A DNA stretch of 32,557 nt from JALZKA01 sp033856515 (GTDB lineage: Bacteria; Actinomycetota; Thermoleophilia; Solirubrobacterales; 70-9): contig JAWVEY010000067.1 of assembly GCA_033856515.1 (NCBI GenBank), positions 1 to 32,557 of the forward strand, written 5' to 3'. The position numbers and the translations under genes were made by a program. The notes under the pieces are model-generated. The model did no database searches. It was given only the letters and a program-made list of their open reading frames with translations, and was not told where the DNA came from. Below, in pieces: positions 1 through 6,726 of the stretch (positions within the stretch are counted from its first letter, which is position 1; each line of letters starts with the position of its first letter).

Positions 1-1
1 G

Positions 2-307
2 GGCGCAAGCGAAGCCAAGTCCAAGGTCGTCTGCGACGCGCTTCTCCTCGACCCGGACTCCCGCTCGGACACCTACCCGACGATCCGGATCGACGAATCG
101 GACGCCAATGTCGGCCACGAGGCATCCGTCTCGAAGATCGGCGAGGAGCAGCTCTTCTATCTGCAGTCGCGCGGCCTCGATGAGGAAGAGGCGTCGAAGA
201 TGATCGTGAACGGCTTCATCGAGCCGATCGCAAAGGAGCTCCCGATGGAGTATTCGGTCGAGATGAACCGCCTCATCGAGCTCCAGATGGAAGGCTCGAT
301 TGGCTGA
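2..307 (+). CDS. sufB: SufB, Fe-S cluster assembly scaffold subunit (C-terminal part, truncated by window edge)
   Basis: Only the last ~101 codons are in the window. SufB is the scaffold subunit of the SufBCD complex, which builds Fe-S clusters in the cytoplasm. Seen here: a CDALLL segment, the hallmark GHEASVSKIGEEQLFYLQSRG block, and the MIVNGFIEP and MEYSVEMNRLIELQM segments near the end, all typical of the SufB C-terminus. The stop at 305-307 lies inside sufD, whose TTG start is at 300, giving an 8-bp overlap that implies translational coupling. sufC and any sufR-type regulator would lie elsewhere. The identity is firm; the upstream part cannot be described. Confidence 0.93.
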   Translation, partial: GASEAKSKVVCDALLLDPDSRSDTYPTIRIDESDANVGHEASVSKIGEEQLFYLQSRGLDEEEASKMIVNGFIEPIAKELPMEYSVEMNRLIELQMEGSIG

Positions 308-1577
308 GGTAGCCACCTCACCCGCCTGGCTCGACGAGAGGCGCCGAAAGGGCGCCTCTCTTGCGCAGAGCCTCGACCTGCCGCATCCGAAGGCGAAGGG
401 CTGGGAGTTCACCGACCTCTCGACCCTCGAACTCGACGCTTACGAGGAGACAGCGGGCGGTGACGGCGCCGCAGCCGAGAGCGCCGAGCCCATCCTCCCC
501 GCTCCCGACGGCTCTGCATTTCTTCGTCAGGTCGACTCTCTGACGCTCGGCGCCGAGTTGCCCGAGCCCTCGGGCAACGGCAAGCCCTCCGAGCCGACCG
601 TGATGCCGCTCGCCGACGCCGCTGCTCGCTACCCCGACCTCGTTGGCGAACACCTCGGATCGATCGTCCCCTCGGAGGACATCTTCGTTGCCCGCAATGA
701 GGCGTCCTGGACCGGCGGTGCGTTCGTCTACGTCCCGGCCGGTCAGCGCTTCGAGATGCCGATCGGCCTCACCGCCATCCAGGGTGCGGCCGGCTCAGCG
801 ATGGGCTGGCGCTCGCTGATCGTCCTCGAGGAGGGCGCGGAGGCAGAGGTGTGGGAGCAGTACCTGGCCGGCGACCCCGAAGCCGAGGCGCTCTTCAACG
901 GTGTCACCGAGATCCGGGTCGGCCAGGGCGCGACGCTCCGGTTCGTCTGCGGCCAGGACCTCTCCGACTCCTCATGGGTATTCGCAACCCAGCGCGCCGA
1001 GGTCGAGCGCGACGCATCGCTCGACTGGCTCGCGCTGGGCTTCGGCTCAGCGCGCGGCAAGGTGCGCATGGAGACGAAGCTCGCGGGACAGGGCTCGTCA
1101 GCCAAGGTCACAGGCGCCTACGCCGGCCTCGGCACGCAGCACCTCGACTACGACACCACGCAGGAACATGCCGCTCCCAACACGGTCTCCGACCTCGCCT
1201 TCCGCGGCGTCCTCTCCGGCTCGGCCACCTCGGTCTGGCGCGGGATGATCCGCGTCGATCGCGACGCCCAGCACACCGACGCCTTTCAGGAAAGCCGCAA
1301 CCTCCTCCTCTCCGATAAGGCCCATGCGGACTCGATCCCTGGCCTGGAGATCGAGGCCGACGACGTGCGCTGTACCCACGCTGCGGCGATCGCCCAGGTC
1401 GATGCCGAGCAGCTCTTCTACCTCCAGTCGCGCGGCCTCGACGAGGCCGACTCGAAGCGCCTCGTGATCGACGGCTTCCTACAGGAGCTCGTCAACCGCA
1501 CCATCGAGGGCCCGATCCGCGACGCCCTGGCGGGAGCTCTCGAGCGCCGCCTGGGCGAGCTCCTCGCGACGACCTAG
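300..1577 (+). CDS. sufD: SufD, Fe-S cluster assembly protein
   Basis: 425-aa partner of SufB in the SufBCD complex, which assembles Fe-S clusters with SufC ATPase and receives sulfur from SufS/SufE or SufU. The C-terminal half is a beta-helix core ending in RCTHAAAIAQVDAEQLFYLQSRG, with Cys358 and His360; this matches the SufB/SufD signature and the conserved SufD histidine. The C-terminus resembles the end of SufB just upstream (EQLFYLQSRGLDE), reflecting their common origin. The TTG start at 300 is supported by GGAAGG five bases upstream and by the 8-bp overlap with sufB. The N-terminal region (AWLDERRRKGASLAQSLDLP, then GWEFTDL) is typical of SufD. A palindrome starts 5 bp after the stop. 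Confidence 0.93.
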   Translation: MAEVATSPAWLDERRRKGASLAQSLDLPHPKAKGWEFTDLSTLELDAYEETAGGDGAAAESAEPILPAPDGSAFLRQVDSLTLGAELPEPSGNGKPSEPTVMPLADAAARYPDLVGEHLGSIVPSEDIFVARNEASWTGGAFVYVPAGQRFEMPIGLTAIQGAAGSAMGWRSLIVLEEGAEAEVWEQYLAGDPEAEALFNGVTEIRVGQGATLRFVCGQDLSDSSWVFATQRAEVERDASLDWLALGFGSARGKVRMETKLAGQGSSAKVTGAYAGLGTQHLDYDTTQEHAAPNTVSDLAFRGVLSGSATSVWRGMIRVDRDAQHTDAFQESRNLLLSDKAHADSIPGLEIEADDVRCTHAAAIAQVDAEQLFYLQSRGLDEADSKRLVIDGFLQELVNRTIEGPIRDALAGALERRLGELLATT

Positions 1578-1581
1578 GGCA

Positions 1582-1628
1582 CCGAAAGCAGAAATTCCCG
1601 CACATATCGCGGGAATTCCACCTCTCGG
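1582..1628. repeat. 47-bp palindromic element, copy 1 (possible bidirectional terminator)
   Basis: The core is an inverted repeat with 11-bp arms (GAAATTCCCGC / GCGGGAATTCC, one mismatch) around a 7-nt loop ACATATC. The flanks CCGAAAG and CTCTCGG are also nearly complementary, so the whole unit can fold as one long hairpin. It lies between the convergent sufD and zinc-ribbon genes. A near-identical unit occurs at 28765-28811, again between convergent genes, but with the loop reversed. There is no T-tract, so intrinsic termination is only a possibility; a dispersed palindromic repeat is equally likely. Confidence 0.8.
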
Positions 1629-1637
1629 CAACACGAC

Positions 1638-1865
1638 CTAGCGCTGGGCCGCCTGCGACCGGCGCTTCTTGCTCTTTGAGGCTGCGATCTCACGCCAGTG
1701 GGCCGCGAGGAACCGCTCCCGAGTGAGCTGATTTGCCTCGGCGAGATCTATGACGCGGAGTTGAAGCGCGCAGTCCGGGCAGGCTTCCTTCGTCAGATGC
1801 CCGACCCGGAGAGTCGTCGTGGCTTCGATCACGAGGCCGCAGTTGGTGCATCCCAAGAGAGCCAC
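1638..1865 (-). CDS. Small zinc-ribbon protein, function unknown
   Basis: 75 aa. It has two CxxC knuckles, Cys6-x2-Cys9 (CTNC) and Cys29-x2-Cys32 (CPDC), separated by 19 residues, which is the layout of a small zinc ribbon. A helical segment follows, then a very basic tail (SKSKKRRSQAAQR) that could contact nucleic acid. The start is a GTG at 1865; the codon just before it is a stop (TAG), so the protein cannot begin further upstream. The Shine-Dalgarno is weak. It is the last gene of the minus-strand run and converges on sufD. Function is not recognisable; zinc binding is inferred from the four cysteines. Confidence 0.6.
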   Translation of the reverse strand: MALLGCTNCGLVIEATTTLRVGHLTKEACPDCALQLRVIDLAEANQLTRERFLAAHWREIAASKSKKRRSQAAQR

Positions 1866-1922
1866 CTATGTCATGAGTATCTCGCGATGCTCGATTGCGT
1901 GCGCTGCGGAACTTCCGGTGGG

Positions 1923-2069
1923 TCAGGAGTCTGCGGCGGACTCGCGTGCCTCGCGGCGCTCTTGGCGCACCGTCTTCGCCACAGAGGCCAGGACCACGAT
2001 CACTGGCACCGCGTAGATGATGTACATCGACCAATGGCCGGCGTGAGCGAGTAGGAGCGACGCGGTCAC
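1923..2069 (-). CDS. 48-aa single-pass membrane protein, function unknown
   Basis: A short frame from GTG (2067-2069) to TGA (1923-1925). The product has an N-terminal LLLAHAGHWSMYIIYA stretch running into a hydrophobic segment (about residues 5-30), then a charged tail TVRQERREARESAADS that would face the cytoplasm. Small proteins with a 'LAHAGHW' start followed by one membrane helix are, from memory, common next to this type of membrane cluster in Thermoleophilia. The start is uncertain because no spaced Shine-Dalgarno precedes the GTG. It lies 57 bp upstream of the zinc-ribbon gene and 127 bp downstream of the large membrane protein. Confidence 0.6.
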   Translation of the reverse strand: MTASLLLAHAGHWSMYIIYAVPVIVVLASVAKTVRQERREARESAADS

Positions 2070-2100
2070 CCCTGGAAGGCTACCGCCGCTTGCGGAGCGT

Positions 2101-2118
2101 GCCGCGTTTGAACGCGGC
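2101..2118. repeat. Short perfect inverted repeat in the 127-bp gap
   Basis: GCCGCGTT-TG-AACGCGGC is an 8-bp perfect inverted repeat, realistically a 6-bp GC-rich stem with a 6-nt loop. It lies between the large membrane protein (stop at 2197) and the 48-aa membrane protein (start 2069), both minus strand. It could be part of a terminator or attenuator together with the hairpin at 2171-2188; no U-run follows. Confidence 0.5.
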
Positions 2119-2170
2119 CTTGATCGTCGTAGACGATTGGCTTCTTCGCGCTCGCCTCGGCCAAGGGGCA

Positions 2171-2188
2171 GTCCCCACGCTTGGGGAC
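2171..2188. terminator. GTCCCCA/TGGGGAC hairpin after the membrane protein gene
   Basis: Perfect 7-bp stem GTCCCCA ... TGGGGAC with a 4-nt loop, 9 bp beyond the stop of the minus-strand membrane protein gene (2197). It lies in a context reading GGGGCAGTCCCC and GGGGACAGTCC, which resembles the GGGGACAGTCCC motif of REP-like palindromes found in many genomes. There is no T-tract. It is either a terminator or a remnant of a REP-type repeat. Confidence 0.45.
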
Positions 2189-2196
2189 AGTCCGCT

Positions 2197-3597
2197 CTAC
2201 TGGTTCGCGGCGGACAGCAGGGCCAGGCCGAGGACGGTGAAGCTCACCATGAGCGCCAGCATCCAGTACTGGGACTGGGTGGCGCGCCGCAGGTCCTTGT
2301 AGACGGCGAGCGCCTTGTCGTGGCCCATCGCCAGCGCCGCGACGTGGCCGACTATGAGCGTGCCCACCTGGACGTACCAGACGAACTCGGAGCTGATCAC
2401 GCTGAAATCGACGGTCCCGCTGGCGGTCCCAAAGTAATCCTTCCCCTGGCCGAGCGGATCCGACAGCAGATACGTGAACTGCGCCTGCTCTTGGAACACG
2501 GCCAGCGAGAAGTAGTGCGCGAACGTGTAGGCAAAGGCGATCGGGATGAAGCAGAAGGCGAAGGTGCGGCCGAGCTCGCGGGTCGTCATCCCGCTCCCCT
2601 CGGTGCCCATCCCCTTGATTCCGCCCCAGTAGATGCCCGAGACGACGCCGAAGGTGATGAGCATCCAGGCGGATGCGGTGAGACGCCTGGCGAGGACATC
2701 CCCCTCGGCTCCGCCGCCGCCGTTGATCAGCTCATAGAGCCACTTGATCGGCTCCGCCAGGACGCCCTCGGCAGCGCCGTCGAACGTCGTGCCCGCGATC
2801 AAGAGGAGCACCAGGGCGACCGAGCCGGGCACGAGCCCCCACCCCACCGCGCCGGATAGCCACGGGCGCCTCCCCAGCGAGCCGTCGCGCACCTCCAAGG
2901 GCGCGATCCGCGAGAGCATGTTGAAGAGGACTCCGAAGGTCTCGCCGCGCTGGCACCACTTCTCGACGCCGAAGAGGGCCATGCCAACGAAGGTGATCGC
3001 GGTGTAGATCAGAGCCGCAGCGGCGACGTCCTCGGGCTTGATGATCACCACCGGCTCGAACGGCACCGCATAGGCCAACTCGAACCACAGGAATGCAGCC
3101 AGCCCCACGACGGCGGGCCAGCGCCCGAGCTTCTCCGGATACGCGAGAGGGGCGGGCGCCGAGCGGCCCGCGATCAATCCGAAGAGCCCTCCAAACACGC
3201 GGCCGATCGCCCGCCACGGATTGAAGGCGCGAAAGACGTCGCCGAACAGGACGCTCACGATCGGCACGCACACCCAGAACGTGACGAAGACGAAGGTGAC
3301 GCTGAAGTTCGCTCGTTCGTTGGCGGTCCCGTACAGGCCGGACCAGACGACCACCCCAAGGAGGAACGCACCGAGGGCGCCCGCCAGCACCTCTGTAACC
3401 GGATTGACGAGAACCCGGGAGAAGCCTCCGACGGCTTTCCAGCGGTCCTCTTCGAATCGTGGCTTCACCCAGGCGATGGACAGCCCGATGAAGGACAGGA
3501 TCAGGACGATGGCCGCGCCCCAGGCGAACCAGGTCTCCGGGATGGGCAGGTCTTCCTTGGGAGCCAGCGTCCCGTGCCCGAGCGGGAGCGCGAACAT
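2197..3597 (-). CDS. Polytopic membrane protein of the family annotated 'fenitrothion hydrolase' (FedA-like)
   Basis: 466 aa with about ten to twelve hydrophobic segments spread over the whole length, the first near residues 22-45. After a short N-terminus come LAPKEDLPIPETWFAWGAA and, later, FNPWRAIGR and FAYTFAHYFSLAVFQEQ, features I associate with the actinobacterial proteins databases name fenitrothion hydrolase after a Burkholderia membrane enzyme. A physiological role in pesticide breakdown is unlikely; the true function is unknown. The ATG directly follows the stop of the cupredoxin-like gene (TAGATG junction), so the two are almost certainly translated together and may form a membrane complex. 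Conserved histidines (HYF, VGHVAALAMGHDKA) could bind metal; this is inference. Confidence 0.7.
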   Translation of the reverse strand: MFALPLGHGTLAPKEDLPIPETWFAWGAAIVLILSFIGLSIAWVKPRFEEDRWKAVGGFSRVLVNPVTEVLAGALGAFLLGVVVWSGLYGTANERANFSVTFVFVTFWVCVPIVSVLFGDVFRAFNPWRAIGRVFGGLFGLIAGRSAPAPLAYPEKLGRWPAVVGLAAFLWFELAYAVPFEPVVIIKPEDVAAAALIYTAITFVGMALFGVEKWCQRGETFGVLFNMLSRIAPLEVRDGSLGRRPWLSGAVGWGLVPGSVALVLLLIAGTTFDGAAEGVLAEPIKWLYELINGGGGAEGDVLARRLTASAWMLITFGVVSGIYWGGIKGMGTEGSGMTTRELGRTFAFCFIPIAFAYTFAHYFSLAVFQEQAQFTYLLSDPLGQGKDYFGTASGTVDFSVISSEFVWYVQVGTLIVGHVAALAMGHDKALAVYKDLRRATQSQYWMLALMVSFTVLGLALLSAANQ

Positions 3598-4056
3598 CTA
3601 GCCGGGGACTACTGAAATCTCGGCGATCGGCACGGCCGTATCTTCGATCTCGGCCTCGACGACGCCTCCGATCGTGGCCGGCACGTCGAACTCGACCTCG
3701 CCACCCGCCTCCACTTCCATGGCCACGTCATAGGTGTGGAGATGGATTTCGTGAGCCTCGTCCGAGCGGACGATGAATCGGATGTTGTCGCCCTCGACCA
3801 CCTCGAACTCGGCGACGCCGCCAACCGGCTGGCCGCCTTCGATCTCGATCACCGGAACCTCGGGCTCGGCGGGCTTCTCCTTGTCGGGGTCTTCCTTGTC
3901 GTCGCCCGTGTCTTCCGGAGTAGTCGAAGTCTCCGCGGTCTGCGTCGTCTCGCTCTCCTGGTCGGCGGTGTCGTCGTTGGCGACGAAAAAGAAGACGATC
4001 ACCGCGATAATGATGCCCGCGATCGCGATCAGTGCTGGGAGCTTCCGGTTCTCCAT
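3598..4056 (-). CDS. Membrane-anchored cupredoxin-like domain protein
   Basis: 152 aa. One N-terminal membrane helix (about residues 7-26), then a low-complexity acidic linker rich in T, E, D and P (about 29-68), then a compact beta-rich domain (about 69-152) of cupredoxin type with VVEGDNIRFIVRSDEAHEIHLHTYD near its middle. The usual type-1 copper Cys and C-terminal Met are absent; the only candidate metal ligands are His102, His105 and His107. It probably sits outside the membrane on a flexible stalk. The stop abuts the ATG of the polytopic protein downstream. No good Shine-Dalgarno precedes its ATG. The cupredoxin fold is inferred from pattern, not proved. Confidence 0.7.
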   Translation of the reverse strand: MENRKLPALIAIAGIIIAVIVFFFVANDDTADQESETTQTAETSTTPEDTGDDKEDPDKEKPAEPEVPVIEIEGGQPVGGVAEFEVVEGDNIRFIVRSDEAHEIHLHTYDVAMEVEAGGEVEFDVPATIGGVVEAEIEDTAVPIAEISVVPG

Positions 4057-4092
4057 CGCGGCGAGTCTAGGTAACCCGACCTAAACGTCTTC

Positions 4093-4248
4093 TCAACGAT
4101 CCTGCCCGGACTGCTCGTGGCCTCCGGAGCCCTCGATCTGCGACGAGTCGATCGTGTCCTCGGAGAAGACGAACACGAACACGGCGACGATCGCCAGCCC
4201 GACGAGGATGCCGAGAACGATCCCGAGGGCGCGATCCCCGCGCGACAA
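4093..4248 (-). CDS. 51-aa single-pass membrane protein, function unknown
   Basis: A short frame with TTG start (4246-4248) 5 bp after the stop of the CADD-like gene, preceded by AAAGG that overlaps that stop. The product starts MSRGDRALG, has one hydrophobic helix (about residues 8-29) and ends in an acidic, polar tail (SEDTIDSSQIEG and beyond). Position inside a tight minus-strand gene run and the clear hydrophobic/polar partition argue that it is real. Its 36-bp distance to the cupredoxin-like gene suggests a shared transcript. No function can be assigned. Confidence 0.6.
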   Translation of the reverse strand: MSRGDRALGIVLGILVGLAIVAVFVFVFSEDTIDSSQIEGSGGHEQSGQDR

Positions 4249-4253
4249 CGCCT

Positions 4254-4862
4254 TTAAACGCCGTCGAGGAGGCGCCAGTTGGCCTCGTACGCGCTCTCAG
4301 CAGCAGCGACCAGGCGGTCGGCATCTTCGTCGGTGCCGAGCTCGGCGATGAGCTCCCGGACCTCGGCGGCGTGCTCGATGTCGCGCCCCTCGTGGACGCG
4401 GAAGTAGGCCGTTCCCGGGCCTTCTTCGAAGCCGTAGCGCTCGATCAGGCCGGCACGCTTCGTCTGAGAGATCGCGGGCTGAGAAGCCTCGACCGCATAG
4501 AGGCGCGAGAGCAGCTCGAGGGCGTCGCCCTCGCCTGACCAGTCGGAGACGCAATCTGCGGTCTCGGAGGTGGGCTCAGCCGCAGTGTCCCCGTCAACGG
4601 CCTCGACGAAGCCGTCCCAGAGGCGCACGTGGCCAAGCTCTTCCGCGGCGTGGCGGCGAAGCTCCTCGTGCTCGGGAAGTGCATCGGCGGCGGCGGCGCT
4701 CAGGGACGCGATCGCCTCGACCGCGTGGCGGTACTGGCCGGAGTAGCGCGAGAGCTCCTCGCGGGTCAGCTCGCCCTCGGACCAGCGCTGGTAGAAGGGG
4801 TGCTCGAGCACGTTCCAGCGGCTGCGGCTCTCTTCGATGCGGTCAAAGACGTTGGCGTTCAA
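4254..4862 (-). CDS. CADD-like haem-oxygenase-fold diiron oxygenase; candidate p-aminobenzoate synthase
   Basis: 202 aa, all-helical TenA/PqqC-type fold. The N-terminus LEHPFYQRWSEGELTREEL lines up closely with Chlamydia CADD, placing Tyr24 on its sacrificial Tyr27. Metal-ligand candidates are Glu74 or Glu75, His78, Glu125, His157, Asp161 and His164. The last four keep the CADD spacing exactly (32, 4 and 3 residues), and Lys135 sits ten residues after Glu125 as Lys152 does in CADD. The Glu-His spacing in the first pair is three residues shorter. CADD makes p-aminobenzoate for folate from its own tyrosine. A generic 'iron-containing redox enzyme' or TenA-like role is the alternative. TTG start with GAGGAG six bases upstream; divergent from the DipZ-like gene. 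The CADD comparison is from memory. Confidence 0.75.
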   Translation of the reverse strand: MNANVFDRIEESRSRWNVLEHPFYQRWSEGELTREELSRYSGQYRHAVEAIASLSAAAADALPEHEELRRHAAEELGHVRLWDGFVEAVDGDTAAEPTSETADCVSDWSGEGDALELLSRLYAVEASQPAISQTKRAGLIERYGFEEGPGTAYFRVHEGRDIEHAAEVRELIAELGTDEDADRLVAAAESAYEANWRLLDGV

Positions 4863-4909
4863 GGTGTCTCCTCTTCGGGGGGATGCGATGGGGTCAGCAT
4901 ACTCCCGGC

Positions 4910-5734
4910 GTGAGACCCGAACGGGACAACATCGGCGCTCCAGAGTTGCCAGGTCGGATCAAATGGCTCAACCGCTCGGAGCCGCCCACAATGGCTGCGC
5001 TCACCGCCACGGGGCCAGTGCTTGTCCACTTCTTCGACCCCACGCAGCTCAACAGCATGCGCGCCCTGCCGTACGTCGCCGAGTGGAACCGGCGCTACTC
5101 GGAGCTCGGTCTGACAACGCTCGGGATCCACTCGCCGCGCTTCGCCTTCACGGCGGATGCGGAGGTCGCGACCGATGCGATGGAGCGGCTGGGGATCGAG
5201 CACGCGGTTGCGCTCGATCTCGACTACGCGATCTGGCACGACTACGGCTGCAAGGGGTGGCCCTCGCTCTTCCTCTGGGGACAGGGCGGCGCGCTGCGCT
5301 GGGCGCATAACGGCGAAGGCGAATACCGGGCGACCGAGGAGGCGATCCAGGAAGAGCTGCGCCTCGGCGACATCGCCGCCGAGATCCCGGCGCCGATGGA
5401 GCCCTTGCGCCCGACCGACGCGCCGGGCGCGCTTGTGCCAGTCCCGACCGCCGAGATCCTTCCGGGCGGGTCCCCATCGGAGGCATGGAGCCCGGATCCT
5501 GGCGGCTCGCCGATGGTGATCGAGTACGCCGCGGGAGAGGCTTGGGTGGTCGCTGAGGGGGAGGGCGTGATCGGCGTGGCCGTCGACGGCCACGCGGCGG
5601 AGGACATCAGCGTTCCTCCCGTGGGGCTCGCCAGGGTCGCGGGATCCGGACCGCACCAGTCGCACCGCGTCGACCTCGAAGTGCCCGAGGGCGTGCGCAT
5701 CTGGGCGATCAGCTTCGCGCCGGGCCTGCCGTGA
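4910..5734 (+). CDS. DipZ-like thioredoxin-fold plus carbohydrate-binding-like domain, lacking the CxxC
   Basis: 274 aa from a GTG at 4910. It matches the soluble C-terminal half of DipZ: an APELPG...WLN lead-in, a thioredoxin fold (about residues 25-155) with RALPYVAEWNRRY, TLGIHSPRFAF, VALDLDYAIWHDYG and WPSLFLWGQGGALRWAHNGEG, then a C-terminal beta-sandwich region (about 205-274) with VAVDGHAAEDISV and IWAISFAPG. Where family members read FWTYSCINCLR, this protein reads FFDPTQLNSMR: both redox cysteines are gone (Gln and Ser instead). No signal peptide is visible. Its stop overlaps the kinase start (GTGA). Role unknown; a binding or structural function is more likely than disulfide chemistry. 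The start lacks a clear Shine-Dalgarno; an ATG at 4991 would cut into the conserved lead-in. Confidence 0.75.
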   Translation: MRPERDNIGAPELPGRIKWLNRSEPPTMAALTATGPVLVHFFDPTQLNSMRALPYVAEWNRRYSELGLTTLGIHSPRFAFTADAEVATDAMERLGIEHAVALDLDYAIWHDYGCKGWPSLFLWGQGGALRWAHNGEGEYRATEEAIQEELRLGDIAAEIPAPMEPLRPTDAPGALVPVPTAEILPGGSPSEAWSPDPGGSPMVIEYAAGEAWVVAEGEGVIGVAVDGHAAEDISVPPVGLARVAGSGPHQSHRVDLEVPEGVRIWAISFAPGLP

Positions 5735-6714
5735 GGTACGCCGTCGGCACCGCTCGAGCCGAGGTGCCCGCGCGGGCGGGGCTCGTGGGCAGCCCCTCGG
5801 ACGCGTTCGGCGGCGCCATCGTTGGCATCGCAATCGACGAGCTGAGCGCCACCGTGATGGCGGAGCCTTCGCTCTCCGTTCAGCTTGAGGCAGATGGCGA
5901 GAGGCTCGAGTACGAGAGCTTCCAACAGCTCTCTGAGGGGACTGACCACCCGGGGACGGGCCCGCTCGCCCTCATGTGGGCAGCGACAAAGCGATACGTC
6001 TCCGAGCGGCCAGAGCATTACGACACGAACGTCCGCCTGGTGCTCGAGACATCCACGATCCCGCCCGGCGTCGGACTGGCCGGCTCCAGCGCCATCGTCA
6101 TCGCGACACTGAGGGCTCTCGGTGAGTTGTTCGGCGCCGAGATCGGCGACAGGGACCTTCCATCAGTCGCGCTGTCAGCGGAGCGCGAGGAGCTCGGGAT
6201 CACCGCGGGCCTCGGCGACCGCGTCGTGCAGGTGTACGGAGGCCTGGTGTATCTCGACCTGGCGCGCGAGGGCGGTCCGCGGGTCGAGCCACTCGATGCG
6301 TCGCGCCTGCCCGATCTGTTCGTCGCGTGGCGCCCCGATGCCGCGACCGACTCCGGCTACGTCCACAACGCGATGCGCGAGCGCTTCAAGGCCGGCGATC
6401 AGGAGGTCGTCAACACGATGCGGGAGATCGCGGGGCTTGCGAGGGCGGCACTAAAGCCACTCCTCACCGGCGACACGGGCGGGCTCGGGATCCTGATGGA
6501 GCGAAACCTCGAGCTCCGCGGCTCGATCTACGACCTCGACAAGCGCCACACCGAGCTGGTCGACGCCGCGCGCAAGCTCGGCTCGGCCGTCAACTACACG
6601 GGCTCGGGCGGTGCGATCGTGGGCCTGGTCCGCGACGAGGACCAGCTAGGCGAGCTCCGCGAGGCGCTTGGCGCCCTCGGCTGCGAGCTTGTGGTGAACC
6701 GCCGCGCCCAATAG
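5731..6714 (+). CDS. GHMP-family kinase, glucuronokinase-like
   Basis: 327 aa. GHMP kinases transfer phosphate from ATP to sugars or mevalonate-type substrates. Motif 1 reads ARAGLVGSPSDAFGG (residues 14-28), motif 2 (ATP-binding) PPGVGLAGSSA (111-121), followed by GITAGLGDRVVQVYGGLVYLD (157-176), and motif 3 NYTGSGGAIVGL near residue 290. The GLxDRVxQVYGGLVY block and the GSPSD motif resemble plant glucuronokinase more than mevalonate or galactokinase, so a uronic-acid or sugar 1-kinase is the best guess; the substrate is not provable from sequence. The GTG start overlaps the stop of the DipZ-like gene by 4 bp, so the two are coupled. It converges on ispH with a 12-bp gap. Confidence 0.78.
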   Translation: MRYAVGTARAEVPARAGLVGSPSDAFGGAIVGIAIDELSATVMAEPSLSVQLEADGERLEYESFQQLSEGTDHPGTGPLALMWAATKRYVSERPEHYDTNVRLVLETSTIPPGVGLAGSSAIVIATLRALGELFGAEIGDRDLPSVALSAEREELGITAGLGDRVVQVYGGLVYLDLAREGGPRVEPLDASRLPDLFVAWRPDAATDSGYVHNAMRERFKAGDQEVVNTMREIAGLARAALKPLLTGDTGGLGILMERNLELRGSIYDLDKRHTELVDAARKLGSAVNYTGSGGAIVGLVRDEDQLGELREALGALGCELVVNRRAQ

Positions 6715-6726
6715 TCGATGTGGCGG

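Noticed and set aside
2070..2150. Possible extra small frame (minus strand) ending KRGTLRKRR-stop upstream of the 48-aa membrane protein
   Set aside because: It lies across the 2101-2118 hairpin, has no start with a ribosome site, and no recognisable family character.
4649..4673. Glu64 and His71 of the CADD-like protein as the first ligand pair
   Set aside because: Their 7-residue spacing and distance to Glu125 match CADD by arithmetic, but the local sequence (HVRLWDGFVEA) aligns His78 with CADD His88, so Glu74/75 and His78 are preferred.
4859..5833. Long minus-strand open frame opposite the DipZ-like gene
   Set aside because: Arg/Pro/Ala-rich shadow product with no motif; the plus-strand frame aligns with DipZ throughout.
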